Source: Bacteroidales bacterium
Lineage (GTDB): Bacteria; Bacteroidota; Bacteroidia; Bacteroidales; Paludibacteraceae
Direction of reading: 5' to 3'
Length of the DNA stretch: 5,522 nt
NCBI GenBank assembly: GCA_900766775.1
Contig: CAAFXN010000105.1
Coordinates: 1-5,522, forward strand
Notes under the pieces: model-generated
The model's input: only the letters and a program-made list of their open reading frames with translations
What the model was told of the DNA's origin: nothing
The model's database searches: none
Shown: positions 1 to 5,268 of the stretch, piece after piece
How the letters are laid out: each line of letters begins with the position of its first letter
Numbering within the stretch: position 1 is the stretch's first letter
Made by a program: the position numbers and the translations under genes

Positions 1-19
1 AATTAATGAATAATTACAC

Positions 20-61
20 GTTAATTATATGTTAAAATGTTCTACATGTTAATTACATGTT
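20..61. repeat. imperfect 14-bp direct repeat at the 3' end of the cupin-fusion gene
   Basis: GTTAATTATATGTT (20-33) recurs as GTTAATTACATGTT (48-61), 13 of 14 identical, 28 bp apart. The second copy covers the stop codon and last codons of the cupin-fusion gene. ACATGT at 44-49 and 55-60 also makes a small inverted repeat around TAATT. No GC-rich hairpin followed by a T-run is visible, so a terminator is not supported here. Confidence 0.5.
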
Positions 62-876
62 GCTGTGGGGGCATCCGCTCTCTCCAGCCATTCCGTGCGT
101 GTCTCCGTACCGGGCACTTCGATGGCGAGGTGGGCAAACCAACTGTCATCCGCCGCGCCGTGCCAGTGCTTCACCCCCGCGGGGATATTCACCACATCGC
201 CGGGCAGCAGCGCCCGCGCCTCTTTGCCCCATTCCTGATACCAGCCTCTTCCTGCCACGCACACCAGCACCTGTCCGCCGCCCTCTGCCGCGTGGTGGAT
301 ATGCCAGTGGTTGCGGCAGCCGGGTTCGAACGTTACGTTCACCACGCGCACCTGCGCCTCCGACACGGGCGAGAGGTAACTCCGCCCCGTGAAATACTGC
401 GCGTAGGCATCGTTCGGCGCGCCTATCGAGAAGACCATCTCCCGCAAAAACGCCTCTTTCTCTCCCTCCCTTTGTAGGGAGTCCTGAGCCTCCTCTGCCT
501 CCGCCCACACCTCTTTCGCTATCCGAAAAGCCGCCCACGCCTTGGGCCAACCCGCATAGAAAGCGATATGTGTGATTATCTCGCTTATCTCCGTGCGGGT
601 GATACCGTTGCGCTTCGCGTTCTCAAGGTGGTGGCGAAGCGAGGTGTCGGTGATTCCCTGACTGATAAGCGCCGTCAGGGTAACCATACTGCGGTCGCGG
701 AGACTCAGCAGGTCGTTCCTGCTCCACACTTCCCCGAATAAGACATCGTCGTTCAGGTGCGCAAACTCGGGGGCAAATGTCCCCAACTGCTCCCGTCCTG
801 CCGTCTGTACAATACGTTGCTGTGCCATAGTGAAAGTAGAACTAAGAAGGAATAAATACAAAACTATCTTTTTCAT
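49..876 (-). CDS. exported carboxymuconolactone decarboxylase-like / cupin fusion protein
   Basis: The 275-residue product starts with a signal peptide (residues 1 to about 18: MKK, a hydrophobic run, then TMA before QQ), so it is probably periplasmic. Residues ~30-120 match the carboxymuconolactone decarboxylase (CMD/AhpD-like) helical fold, ending in the typical EISEIITHIAFYAGWP stretch (96-111). The CxxC pair of AhpD peroxidases is absent, so thiol peroxidase activity is unlikely. Residues ~178-255 form a cupin: PGCRNHWHIHH (185-195), Gln202 in GGGQ, then PGDVVNIPAGVKHWHG (225-240). Probable metal ligands are His192, His194, Gln202 and His237, the set known from manganese cupins of the (R)-hydroxynitrile lyase type. 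This domain pair is common in Bacteroidota, usually annotated only as CMD family; the substrate is unknown. The start is the ATG preceding the signal peptide. A promoter lies ~230 bp upstream (1106-1137). Base composition is GC-rich, like the alcohol dehydrogenase gene and unlike the protease pair. Confidence 0.9.
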   Translation of the reverse strand: MKKIVLYLFLLSSTFTMAQQRIVQTAGREQLGTFAPEFAHLNDDVLFGEVWSRNDLLSLRDRSMVTLTALISQGITDTSLRHHLENAKRNGITRTEISEIITHIAFYAGWPKAWAAFRIAKEVWAEAEEAQDSLQREGEKEAFLREMVFSIGAPNDAYAQYFTGRSYLSPVSEAQVRVVNVTFEPGCRNHWHIHHAAEGGGQVLVCVAGRGWYQEWGKEARALLPGDVVNIPAGVKHWHGAADDSWFAHLAIEVPGTETRTEWLERADAPTATCN

Positions 877-944
877 AATGCAATAAAGATGTATATCTGC
901 CGCTGACTATGCCCTTTTCCCCTCGAACCGATACTGAATCAAGA

Positions 945-1032
945 GTTAGTGATTAGTTAGCGATTAGTTAGTGATTAGTTAGTGATTAGTTAGCGATTAT
1001 TAGGTTATTATTAGGTTATTATTAGGTGATTG
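945..1032. repeat. array of eight 11-bp tandem repeats
   Basis: Five units of GTTAGYGATTA (945-955, 956-966, 967-977, 978-988, 989-999) are followed in the same 11-bp register by two units TTAGGTTATTA (1000-1010, 1011-1021) and a diverged one (1022-1032). The Y position alternates T,C,T,T,C. The array lies between the minus-strand promoter at 1106-1137 and the cupin-fusion start, so it should sit in that gene's 5' untranslated leader. Eleven base pairs is close to one helical turn, so every unit shows the same DNA face. Confidence 0.85.
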
Positions 1033-1038
1033 TCGAAT

Positions 1039-1060
1039 CACCACCGAGACACCACCGAGA
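1039..1060. repeat. two tandem copies of an 11-bp unit CACCACCGAGA
   Basis: CACCACCGAGA occurs at 1039-1049 and 1050-1060, again with an 11-bp period, a few bases from the larger 11-bp array. The segment TGTCGAATC plus these units (1031-1061) resembles 5004-5034, where TGTCGAGTC is followed by two related 11-mers (21 of 31 positions identical without gaps). Confidence 0.7.
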
Positions 1061-1105
1061 CAATGTAGCACTCATATCAAGGCTTCACTTTTCCTGTTTC
1101 CGCGG

Positions 1106-1137
1106 CAAAGGTATAAATAAAAAATGATAGGACAAAA
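1106..1137 (-). promoter_or_regulatory. Bacteroidota-type promoter for the cupin-fusion gene
   Basis: Read on the minus strand, TTTTG (1137-1133) is followed after 19 bp by TACCTTTG (1113-1106). This fits the Bacteroidota primary sigma factor consensus of a -33 TTTG and a -7 TAnnTTTG. Transcription would begin near 1098-1101, giving a leader of about 220 nt that contains the 11-bp repeat arrays. The -33 element lies inside the inverted repeat at 1125-1150. Confidence 0.75.
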
Positions 1138-1150
1138 CCATGTCCTATCA
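1125..1150. promoter_or_regulatory. perfect 10-bp inverted repeat overlapping the -33 box, candidate operator
   Basis: TGATAGGACA (1125-1134) and TGTCCTATCA (1141-1150) are perfect inverted complements separated by 6 bp. The minus-strand -33 element (1133-1137) falls at the centre, where a bound dimeric regulator would block or recruit RNA polymerase. The same arms, with one mismatch, occur in the other module copy at 4715-4740. The regulator is unknown. Confidence 0.65.
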
Positions 1151-1226
1151 AATCCGTAATCAGGGTACACCTTTCGGGAATTGGGGTAAGGAGAAAATAA
1201 GCGCTATCAACGAAAAGCAAAAATAA

Positions 1227-1258
1227 TTTGCATAATTGCTAAAAAAAGTGTACCTTTG
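1227..1258 (+). promoter_or_regulatory. Bacteroidota-type promoter for the C10 protease operon
   Basis: TTTG (1227-1230), 20 bp, then TACCTTTG (1251-1258): a consensus Bacteroidota promoter. Transcription should begin near 1264-1267, giving an ~90-nt leader. The leader has small complementary segments (TCATCG 1295-1300 with CGATGA 1316-1321; GGGTTC 1307-1312 with GAACCC 1343-1348) and a 12-codon upstream reading frame (1290-1328). I cannot assign a function to either. The promoter closely resembles the one before the CRISPR array (5269-5300). Confidence 0.8.
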
Positions 1259-1353
1259 CAGGCGATTACTTCAGAATTCCATCTAAACCATGTTTCATCG
1301 GATAAAGGGTTCTTTCGATGATGCATGAAAGTGTAACCTTTTGAACCCATTCT

Positions 1354-2763
1354 ATGTTCTCTATGAGAAAGAAAACTTTTCTTTTTGTAGTAGCTATTTT
1401 ACTAACTGCTACGGTTTGTGCAGAAAATTACACCCCTGCTCAGATTGATGAAATTGCTTTATTGGTGTTTGGTGATGGAACACCACGCCAAGTAAAAGGG
1501 CTTTCTGCAAACGAAAAGGCAGCAAGCATTAAAGTAGACACCCTTTACTTTAATAATAGACCAGACGCTATTTTATGCCAAAACGGCATAGAGTGGGTTA
1601 TTATTGCAAACGAAAGCACTGTTCCCGCAGTAGTATGCCAAGGAAAAGGAGAAATATCAGTTGGCAGTTTACAAGCATCTCCACTTTGGTGGCTTCTTTC
1701 GGATTCTATGGAGGGGCTGGAAAATTTTCGACATTCGAATAGTAAGTTAGAGTATAGTCGCGGAGAATTAAAATCGGTCACATCACCGAGTATATACCCT
1801 CCTTTATTGGATAAGGACGGTGAAAATAAATGGAACCAAAGTCGTAATAATGGTAATAACACTAACCATAATAATATCTACAATAAATATTGTCCGCCAT
1901 CCTCTGGAAGTAATGCTTCTGATGGCCGATTTGTTGCAGGGTGTACTGCGGTTGCAATGGGACAAGTTATGTGGTATCATAAATATCCTGCACAAGCTGA
2001 AATTCCAAGGAATATGACCAACTCCGGAATAACTTCTGGAGGCACGGAAACTCACTATTATGCATGGGATATAATGCCACCAGCTATATATGATTATACA
2101 AGCAATGCGAAAGTAAATGAGATAGCATGTCTCCTTCGAGATTGTGGATTTGCAGGACATATGCAGTATATGAATGCCGGAAGTGCGATGTCACTTACTT
2201 ACGCCAAATCCGCATTAGAGAATACCTTCCATTACTCAACACGTATGAAGCAATACTCTTCAGGTGCATCAATTTTTAATTATATCATTCGTTCGGAAAT
2301 CGCACTTGATAGGCCGGTGATTATTCAAGCAACTCACAAATCTAATGGAGGTACTCATACCTATGTTATTGATGGATATGACGAAGCTCTTAATGCATAT
2401 CATATCAATATGGGCTGGGGAGGTTATTGTTCTGCATGGTACGGCGTCGCTGCCGATACTGCCTATGGTAATTATACTATTGCACGCAGAATGCTTTATG
2501 AAATTATGCCAGATGATTCTGAATATGAATATACACCGGGAGAGCATCATTACTTGTCGTTTAGATACTCTAATAATACTATAGAAGTATCTACAAGTGG
2601 TTTTGCCGAAATACAATATTGGAGAATAGTCTACATTTCAACAGGAACTACCGTTAAAACAGGTAGTTCCGTACCTGTGAATGTTTCTTCTCTATCAAGC
2701 GGTTTGTATGCATTAATGGTTCAAACCACACATGGCACAGAAACGTTTCTATTCCGAAAATAA
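1354..2763 (+). CDS. secreted C10-family (streptopain-like) cysteine protease with probable type IX sorting tail
   Basis: The 469-residue product carries a signal peptide (residues 4-23, MRKKTFLFVVAILLTATVCA). Met4 (ATG at 1363) places the basic residues right at the N-terminus and is an equally good start. Residues ~25-145 look like the autoinhibitory propeptide of SpeB-type proteases. The peptidase domain spans ~150-385. The nucleophile is Cys197 in VAGCTAVAMGQVM, the catalytic histidine is His335 in GGTHTYVIDGYD, Asn352 and Trp355 sit in HINMGWGG, and Gln162 in KWNQ is the likely oxyanion-hole residue. All key residues are present, so it should be active. An Asn-rich stretch (164-178) lies between WNQ and the usual YCP. 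Residues ~400-469 (IEVS, later VNVSSLSSGLYALMV, and a charged end) resemble a type A T9SS sorting domain, suggesting export to the cell surface or medium. The gene is AT-richer than its flanks. It is followed after 20 bp by a lipoprotein gene, presumably in one operon. Confidence 0.92.
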   Translation: MFSMRKKTFLFVVAILLTATVCAENYTPAQIDEIALLVFGDGTPRQVKGLSANEKAASIKVDTLYFNNRPDAILCQNGIEWVIIANESTVPAVVCQGKGEISVGSLQASPLWWLLSDSMEGLENFRHSNSKLEYSRGELKSVTSPSIYPPLLDKDGENKWNQSRNNGNNTNHNNIYNKYCPPSSGSNASDGRFVAGCTAVAMGQVMWYHKYPAQAEIPRNMTNSGITSGGTETHYYAWDIMPPAIYDYTSNAKVNEIACLLRDCGFAGHMQYMNAGSAMSLTYAKSALENTFHYSTRMKQYSSGASIFNYIIRSEIALDRPVIIQATHKSNGGTHTYVIDGYDEALNAYHINMGWGGYCSAWYGVAADTAYGNYTIARRMLYEIMPDDSEYEYTPGEHHYLSFRYSNNTIEVSTSGFAEIQYWRIVYISTGTTVKTGSSVPVNVSSLSSGLYALMVQTTHGTETFLFRK

Positions 2764-2783
2764 AATTACGCAAAATATAGATT

Positions 2784-3140
2784 ATGAAACTATTATTAAA
2801 ATCTTGTATGTTGGCTGTAGTGCTGATATTGGCATCTTGCAATGACCCCATTCAATATCCTACGCTTAACCCCGAAAAAGTTATTTTAGAAGTTGGAGAA
2901 GAAGCAAGCATAGAATTGGTTGACAATGATTATAGAGTACATCATGTTGAAAGAGGTAAAGTTTATTCAAGACATGAGGGCTCTGAACAAGTGTGCGAAA
3001 TAAGTGATGTTAAAGATTATTCGTTTATAATAAAAGCTCTTCGACCCGGAGTTGACACGGTGGTGGTTGAATACGGGTATACCATAGGTACCTTTGCTTA
3101 TGGTTCAAATTGCATATTGCCCATACGTGTTGAAGAATAG
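2784..3140 (+). CDS. small lipoprotein with Ig-like pattern, candidate partner or inhibitor of the C10 protease
   Basis: The 118-residue product starts with a lipoprotein signal (residues 1-18) and lipobox LASC, Cys19 being the likely lipidated residue; it should be membrane-anchored. The remaining ~99 residues have strand-like hydrophobic alternation: VILEVGEEASIELV (33-46), SFIIKALRPG, VDTVVVEYGY, and a final LPIRVEE. This is the layout of a single bacterial Ig-like domain, and it also recalls chagasin-type (I42) cysteine protease inhibitors, though their NPTTG and RPW loop motifs are not seen. It begins 20 bp after the protease stop codon, with no promoter or terminator between, so the two are probably co-transcribed. 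In Streptococcus pyogenes the inhibitor gene spi directly follows speB, and the same logic makes this a candidate inhibitor that protects the producing cell. That role is inference; an accessory surface protein is the alternative. The gene is AT-rich like the protease gene. Confidence 0.8.
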   Translation: MKLLLKSCMLAVVLILASCNDPIQYPTLNPEKVILEVGEEASIELVDNDYRVHHVERGKVYSRHEGSEQVCEISDVKDYSFIIKALRPGVDTVVVEYGYTIGTFAYGSNCILPIRVEE

Positions 3141-3167
3141 CAAATAATAAATCAAATTCCTTCATCC

Positions 3168-4424
3168 TTAGTAGCATTCGCGGAGGATGGTCTCTACATC
3201 GTCGGCGGTGAGGGTCTTGTAACCGCCGCCGAGGGTGGTGGAGTGCGCTATCTGCGGCAACATCTCCTCCGTGGCACCTACCTCGCGCAGAGTGCTCGGT
3301 ATGCCTAACTCGCGGAAGAACGCCTCTAAGCAGGCTATTCCCGCGAGGGCTATTTCTTCGTTGTTTTCGTTGATTTCGTTGTTCATTGTTCGCAACATTG
3401 TCGGGATGTCCTTGGTAACCGCGGGCGAGACGCCCGCGTCCCCAGTTTCTACTCCCCATACCTGTTGGGCGAAGCGGACGAAGCGCGGCAGACCGTAGCG
3501 GTAGATATGACGATAGTACGCGGGCGAGATAATCGCCAGTCCTATGCCGTGCGCACAGTCGGTGTAGGCGCCCAACTGGTGTTCAATCATGTGCACCTCC
3601 CAGTCCTCCGTCTTGCTGAGCGAGAGCAACTTATTGAGCGCTACCGTGGCGCACCACATGATGTTGCTCCGTGCCTCGTAGTCCTGCGGGTGCTGCAACG
3701 CCTTGCGCGAGGCGGAGATGAGCGAACGCATCACGCCCTCTATCAGGTAGTCGGTCGTACAGTCGTCCTCGTCGGAGAAATACTGCTCCATCAGGTGCGA
3801 GAAGATGTCCGCGATGCCGCTCACCATCTGGTATTTGGGCACGGTGTAGGTGAACTCCGGATTCAGGATGGAGAAGCGCGGTGCCACCTGCGCCAGCGGG
3901 TACACGCGACCTATCTTCAGCCGCTGCTCCTCGTTGGTGATGACCGAGCCCGAGTTCATCTCGCTGCCCGTACCCGCCATCGTCAGGATACTGCCCACGG
4001 GGATAATCGGGTTGTCCACCTTCTCCTGCCGCACGTAGTAGCGTTCCCACACATCGCCCTCCGCATAAGCCGCGCAGGAGATACCTTTCGCGCAGTCTAT
4101 CACCGAGCCGCCGCCGACCGCCAGTATCAAATCCACGCGGTGCTCACGCGCCAAGCGTGCACCTTCCGCCAACTCGCTGTAGCGCGGGTTAGCACTCACG
4201 CCGCCCAGTTCCACCACCTGCTTGCCCGCCGCACGAAGCACCTGCACCACATGGTCGTACAGGCTCTGCCCCTCCGCACCGCATGGGATCCGTTTGATAG
4301 ACGACTTGCCATACACCAGCAGCACGCGATTGCCGTACTGCGACAACTCCATCGGCAACTTCTCCATTGCCGATTTGCCAAAATGAATCCGCGTAGGATT
4401 CTGATAACTGAAATCTCGAATCAT
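3168..4424 (-). CDS. iron-containing alcohol dehydrogenase (YqhD/butanol dehydrogenase type)
   Basis: The 418-residue product matches NAD(P)H-dependent type III alcohol dehydrogenases, which interconvert alcohols and aldehydes in the cytoplasm. The N-terminal half holds the nucleotide-binding fold with GGGSVIDCAKG (104-114) and the substrate/cofactor stretch TMAGTGSEMNSGSVIT (148-163). Probable iron ligands are Asp206 and His210 in GIADIFSH, His278 in EVHMIEH and His292 in CAHGIG. Their spacings (4, 68, 14) nearly equal those of E. coli YqhD (4, 69, 14), so the metal site looks intact. It is about 30 residues longer than YqhD (387 aa); the excess maps to ~325-356, between WGVET and EIALAGI, and is encoded by the repeat region at 3357-3446. 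The start ATG gives a typical N-terminus (FSYQNPTRIHFG). The gene converges on the lipoprotein gene with only 27 bp between stops and no visible terminator. Its best promoter is 4696-4727. It is GC-rich, like the cupin-fusion gene. Confidence 0.93.
   Translation of the reverse strand: MIRDFSYQNPTRIHFGKSAMEKLPMELSQYGNRVLLVYGKSSIKRIPCGAEGQSLYDHVVQVLRAAGKQVVELGGVSANPRYSELAEGARLAREHRVDLILAVGGGSVIDCAKGISCAAYAEGDVWERYYVRQEKVDNPIIPVGSILTMAGTGSEMNSGSVITNEEQRLKIGRVYPLAQVAPRFSILNPEFTYTVPKYQMVSGIADIFSHLMEQYFSDEDDCTTDYLIEGVMRSLISASRKALQHPQDYEARSNIMWCATVALNKLLSLSKTEDWEVHMIEHQLGAYTDCAHGIGLAIISPAYYRHIYRYGLPRFVRFAQQVWGVETGDAGVSPAVTKDIPTMLRTMNNEINENNEEIALAGIACLEAFFRELGIPSTLREVGATEEMLPQIAHSTTLGGGYKTLTADDVETILRECY
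3357..3446. repeat. in-frame extra segment of the alcohol dehydrogenase: 9-bp tandem repeats plus GC-rich palindrome
   Basis: Three 9-bp units, TTCGTTGTT (3357-3365), TTCGTTGAT (3366-3374) and TTCGTTGTT (3375-3383), encode on the minus strand an Asn/Glu-rich stretch (NNEINENNEE). About 35 bp further is a perfect palindrome, CGCGGGCG (3420-3427), AGA, CGCCCGCG (3431-3438), encoding part of GDAGVSPAVT. Together they account for the ~30 residues by which this enzyme exceeds YqhD, at a site between conserved blocks. The exact edges of the insertion are uncertain; those given are where family resemblance stops by eye. Confidence 0.6.
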
Positions 4425-4531
4425 ATGTTATTTGATTTTAAGACTACTTCGCTGTCCGACCGTTTCGCTGTTGGACTTATGGTGCGGCTTCCGAATAGTT
4501 CCGACTCTGAAATTCATAGACGAAGGTAATC

Positions 4532-4686
4532 TCACCTCCCCCGCCTCTCTTGAAAAGGGGGGGAGTGGCAAAGCATTTACAACTTAATTACTTTTGGCTC
4601 ATGATAGTCATCATGCGGCTGGATGCCGAGTCCTCCTCCCGCCCCCTTACCCCCTCCCCCCTCAAAGAGGGAGGCGGGGGAGTTGA
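4532..4686. mobile_element. 155-bp MITE-like element in the leader of the alcohol dehydrogenase gene
   Basis: The left end, TCACCTCCCCCGCCTCTCT (4532-4550), matches the reverse complement of the right end (4668-4686, read inward TCAACTCCCCCGCCTCCCT) at 17 of 19 positions. Directly outside lie identical tetranucleotides AATC (4528-4531 and 4687-4690), as expected for a target-site duplication. The interior has G- and C-runs and no credible coding frame, so it would be a non-autonomous element moved by a transposase elsewhere. Each end can also fold on itself (C-run, short loop, G-run). It lies between the promoter at 4696-4727 and the dehydrogenase start, so it would lengthen the leader from about 110 to about 265 nt. 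It also contains CATGAT (4600-4605) and ATCATG (4610-4615), a small hairpin. Confidence 0.65.
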
Positions 4687-4695
4687 AATCCACTG

Positions 4696-4727
4696 CAAAG
4701 GTACACAAAAAATTTGATAGGACAAAA
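4696..4727 (-). promoter_or_regulatory. Bacteroidota-type promoter for the alcohol dehydrogenase gene
   Basis: On the minus strand, TTTTG (4727-4723) and TACCTTTG (4703-4696) are separated by 19 bp, the same spacing and boxes as the promoter of the cupin-fusion gene. Transcription would begin near 4688-4691, at or beside the edge of the MITE-like element, and read through it to the dehydrogenase. No better promoter is seen nearer the gene: TACCTTCG at 4528-4521 lacks a -33 partner. Confidence 0.7.
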
Positions 4728-4740
4728 TATTGCCCTATCA
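4715..4740. promoter_or_regulatory. inverted repeat overlapping the -33 box, candidate operator (second copy)
   Basis: TGATAGGACA (4715-4724) and TGCCCTATCA (4731-4740) form the same 10-6-10 inverted repeat as 1125-1150, with one mismatched pair. The central six bases differ between copies while the arms are kept, which favours a protein-binding or RNA-structural role over simple recent duplication. Confidence 0.55.
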
Positions 4741-4796
4741 AAGCCGTAATTCGGGTACTTGTTTGGGAGATAAAGGTAATAACTGAGGGAATAATT

Positions 4797-4816
4797 TTGG
4801 TACGCGCGCGTGCCAA
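4797..4816. promoter_or_regulatory. 20-bp near-perfect palindrome with alternating CG core
   Basis: TTGGTACGCG at 4797-4806 faces CGCGTGCCAA at 4807-4816; nine of ten pairs are complementary. It stands in AT-rich DNA about 70 bp upstream of the dehydrogenase -33 box and is not part of the duplicated module. It could be a regulator site; no family can be named. Confidence 0.3.
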
Positions 4817-4897
4817 TTCGCTTTTCTCCACCCTTCACCACCATGCTACCCAACTTTGCTTCCCTACCAACGACTACAAGCGCATCTATAAAAATAA

Positions 4898-5126
4898 TGA
4901 ATACTAAATTTGATTGTTACATTTGTTGCATTTGTTACATCTGTTATCTGCAATTGTAACATTTGTAACATTGCAATTTAGGAACCTGTACTTATAATGG
5001 CTTTGTCGAGTCCTAACCGAGACCTAACGGGTACAAAAACCGGGTACTTTGGGGTCAAGTCTCTTCCCTTCTTTTTCTCTGCACTTTCACACTTGTAACA
5101 CTTGCTACATTAAAATTTAGTATTCA
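4898..5126. repeat. 229-bp noncoding segment bounded by 14-bp perfect inverted repeats
   Basis: TGAATACTAAATTT (4898-4911) is exactly complementary to AAATTTAGTATTCA (5113-5126). Just inside both ends lie 9-bp-phased TTTGTTACA-like units: left 4913-4921, 4922-4930, 4931-4939 with inverted forms at 4953-4961 and 4962-4970; right CTTGTAACA (5092-5100) and CTTGCTACA (5101-5109). These extend the inverted symmetry imperfectly to about 32 bp. The middle holds two CGGGTAC copies (5028-5034, 5041-5047) and 11-mers resembling those at 1039-1060. No target-site duplication or open frame is visible. It may be a decayed MITE or a long structured noncoding region. Confidence 0.5.
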
Positions 5127-5268
5127 ACTCATAATCCGTTACCTAAAAATTCGCTCTCCCATATAATGTTCATTATTTGTAAGGATACGGAATATCTACA
5201 AATCGAAGGGATCTAAGGTATAGATGATAAGAAACAATGACAATTTTTTATACGAATTAGAAGTTTTA
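5127..5268. other. AT-rich noncoding stretch before the CRISPR promoter
   Basis: I see no credible reading frame, RNA gene or long repeat here. GTTACCTAAAAATTC (5139-5153) weakly resembles part of the reverse complement of the CRISPR repeat but is too short and gapped to call a tracrRNA anti-repeat. It may be the upstream part of the CRISPR leader. Confidence 0.4.

Larger units (their letters stand above)
1101..1190 (-). repeat. dispersed promoter/operator module, copy 1
   Basis: This segment aligns without gaps to 4691-4780: 54 of the first 70 positions are identical, 66 of 90 over the full span. The conserved blocks are CAAAGGTA (a -7 element read on the minus strand), TGATAGGACAAAA, CCTATCAAA, CCGTAAT and GGGTAC. 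Both copies lie upstream of a minus-strand gene and point toward it. It could be an expanded regulatory module or a short dispersed repeat that carries a promoter. Confidence 0.75.
4691..4780 (-). repeat. dispersed promoter/operator module, copy 2
   Basis: Gapless counterpart of 1101-1190, with the same register for the -7 box, -33 box, inverted repeat, CCGTAAT block and CGGGTAC block. Relative to the alcohol dehydrogenase it has the same orientation as copy 1 has to the cupin-fusion gene. The MITE-like element abuts its left edge. Confidence 0.75.

Noticed and set aside
37..477. Plus-strand open frame opposite the cupin-fusion gene
   Set aside because: Composition is that of an antisense shadow; the minus-strand frame has a signal peptide and two recognisable domains.
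1290..1328. 12-codon upstream frame in the protease leader as a regulatory leader peptide
   Set aside because: No run of regulatory codons and no clear terminator/antiterminator pair follows it; chance occurrence is likely.
3141..3167. Bidirectional terminator between the convergent lipoprotein and dehydrogenase genes
   Set aside because: The 27-bp gap has no inverted repeat able to form a stable hairpin.
4508..4528. Third copy of the promoter module (TACCTTCG on the minus strand)
   Set aside because: The -7-like box is imperfect and no TTTG lies 19-20 bp upstream; the local resemblance to 4684-4704 is limited to a few bases.
3465..4529. 354-codon open frame on the plus strand opposite the alcohol dehydrogenase
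   Set aside because: It is the antisense of a clear dehydrogenase gene, is rich in Arg/His/Val as expected of a GC-rich shadow frame, and shows no recognisable domain.
4577..4907. Short open frames on both strands across the MITE-like element and promoter module
   Set aside because: They consist of Pro- or Gly-runs from C/G tracts and cross the repeat boundaries; no domain or plausible start region.
5139..5153. Possible tracrRNA anti-repeat
   Set aside because: Only a short, gapped resemblance to the reverse complement of the CRISPR repeat, with no terminator hairpin downstream.
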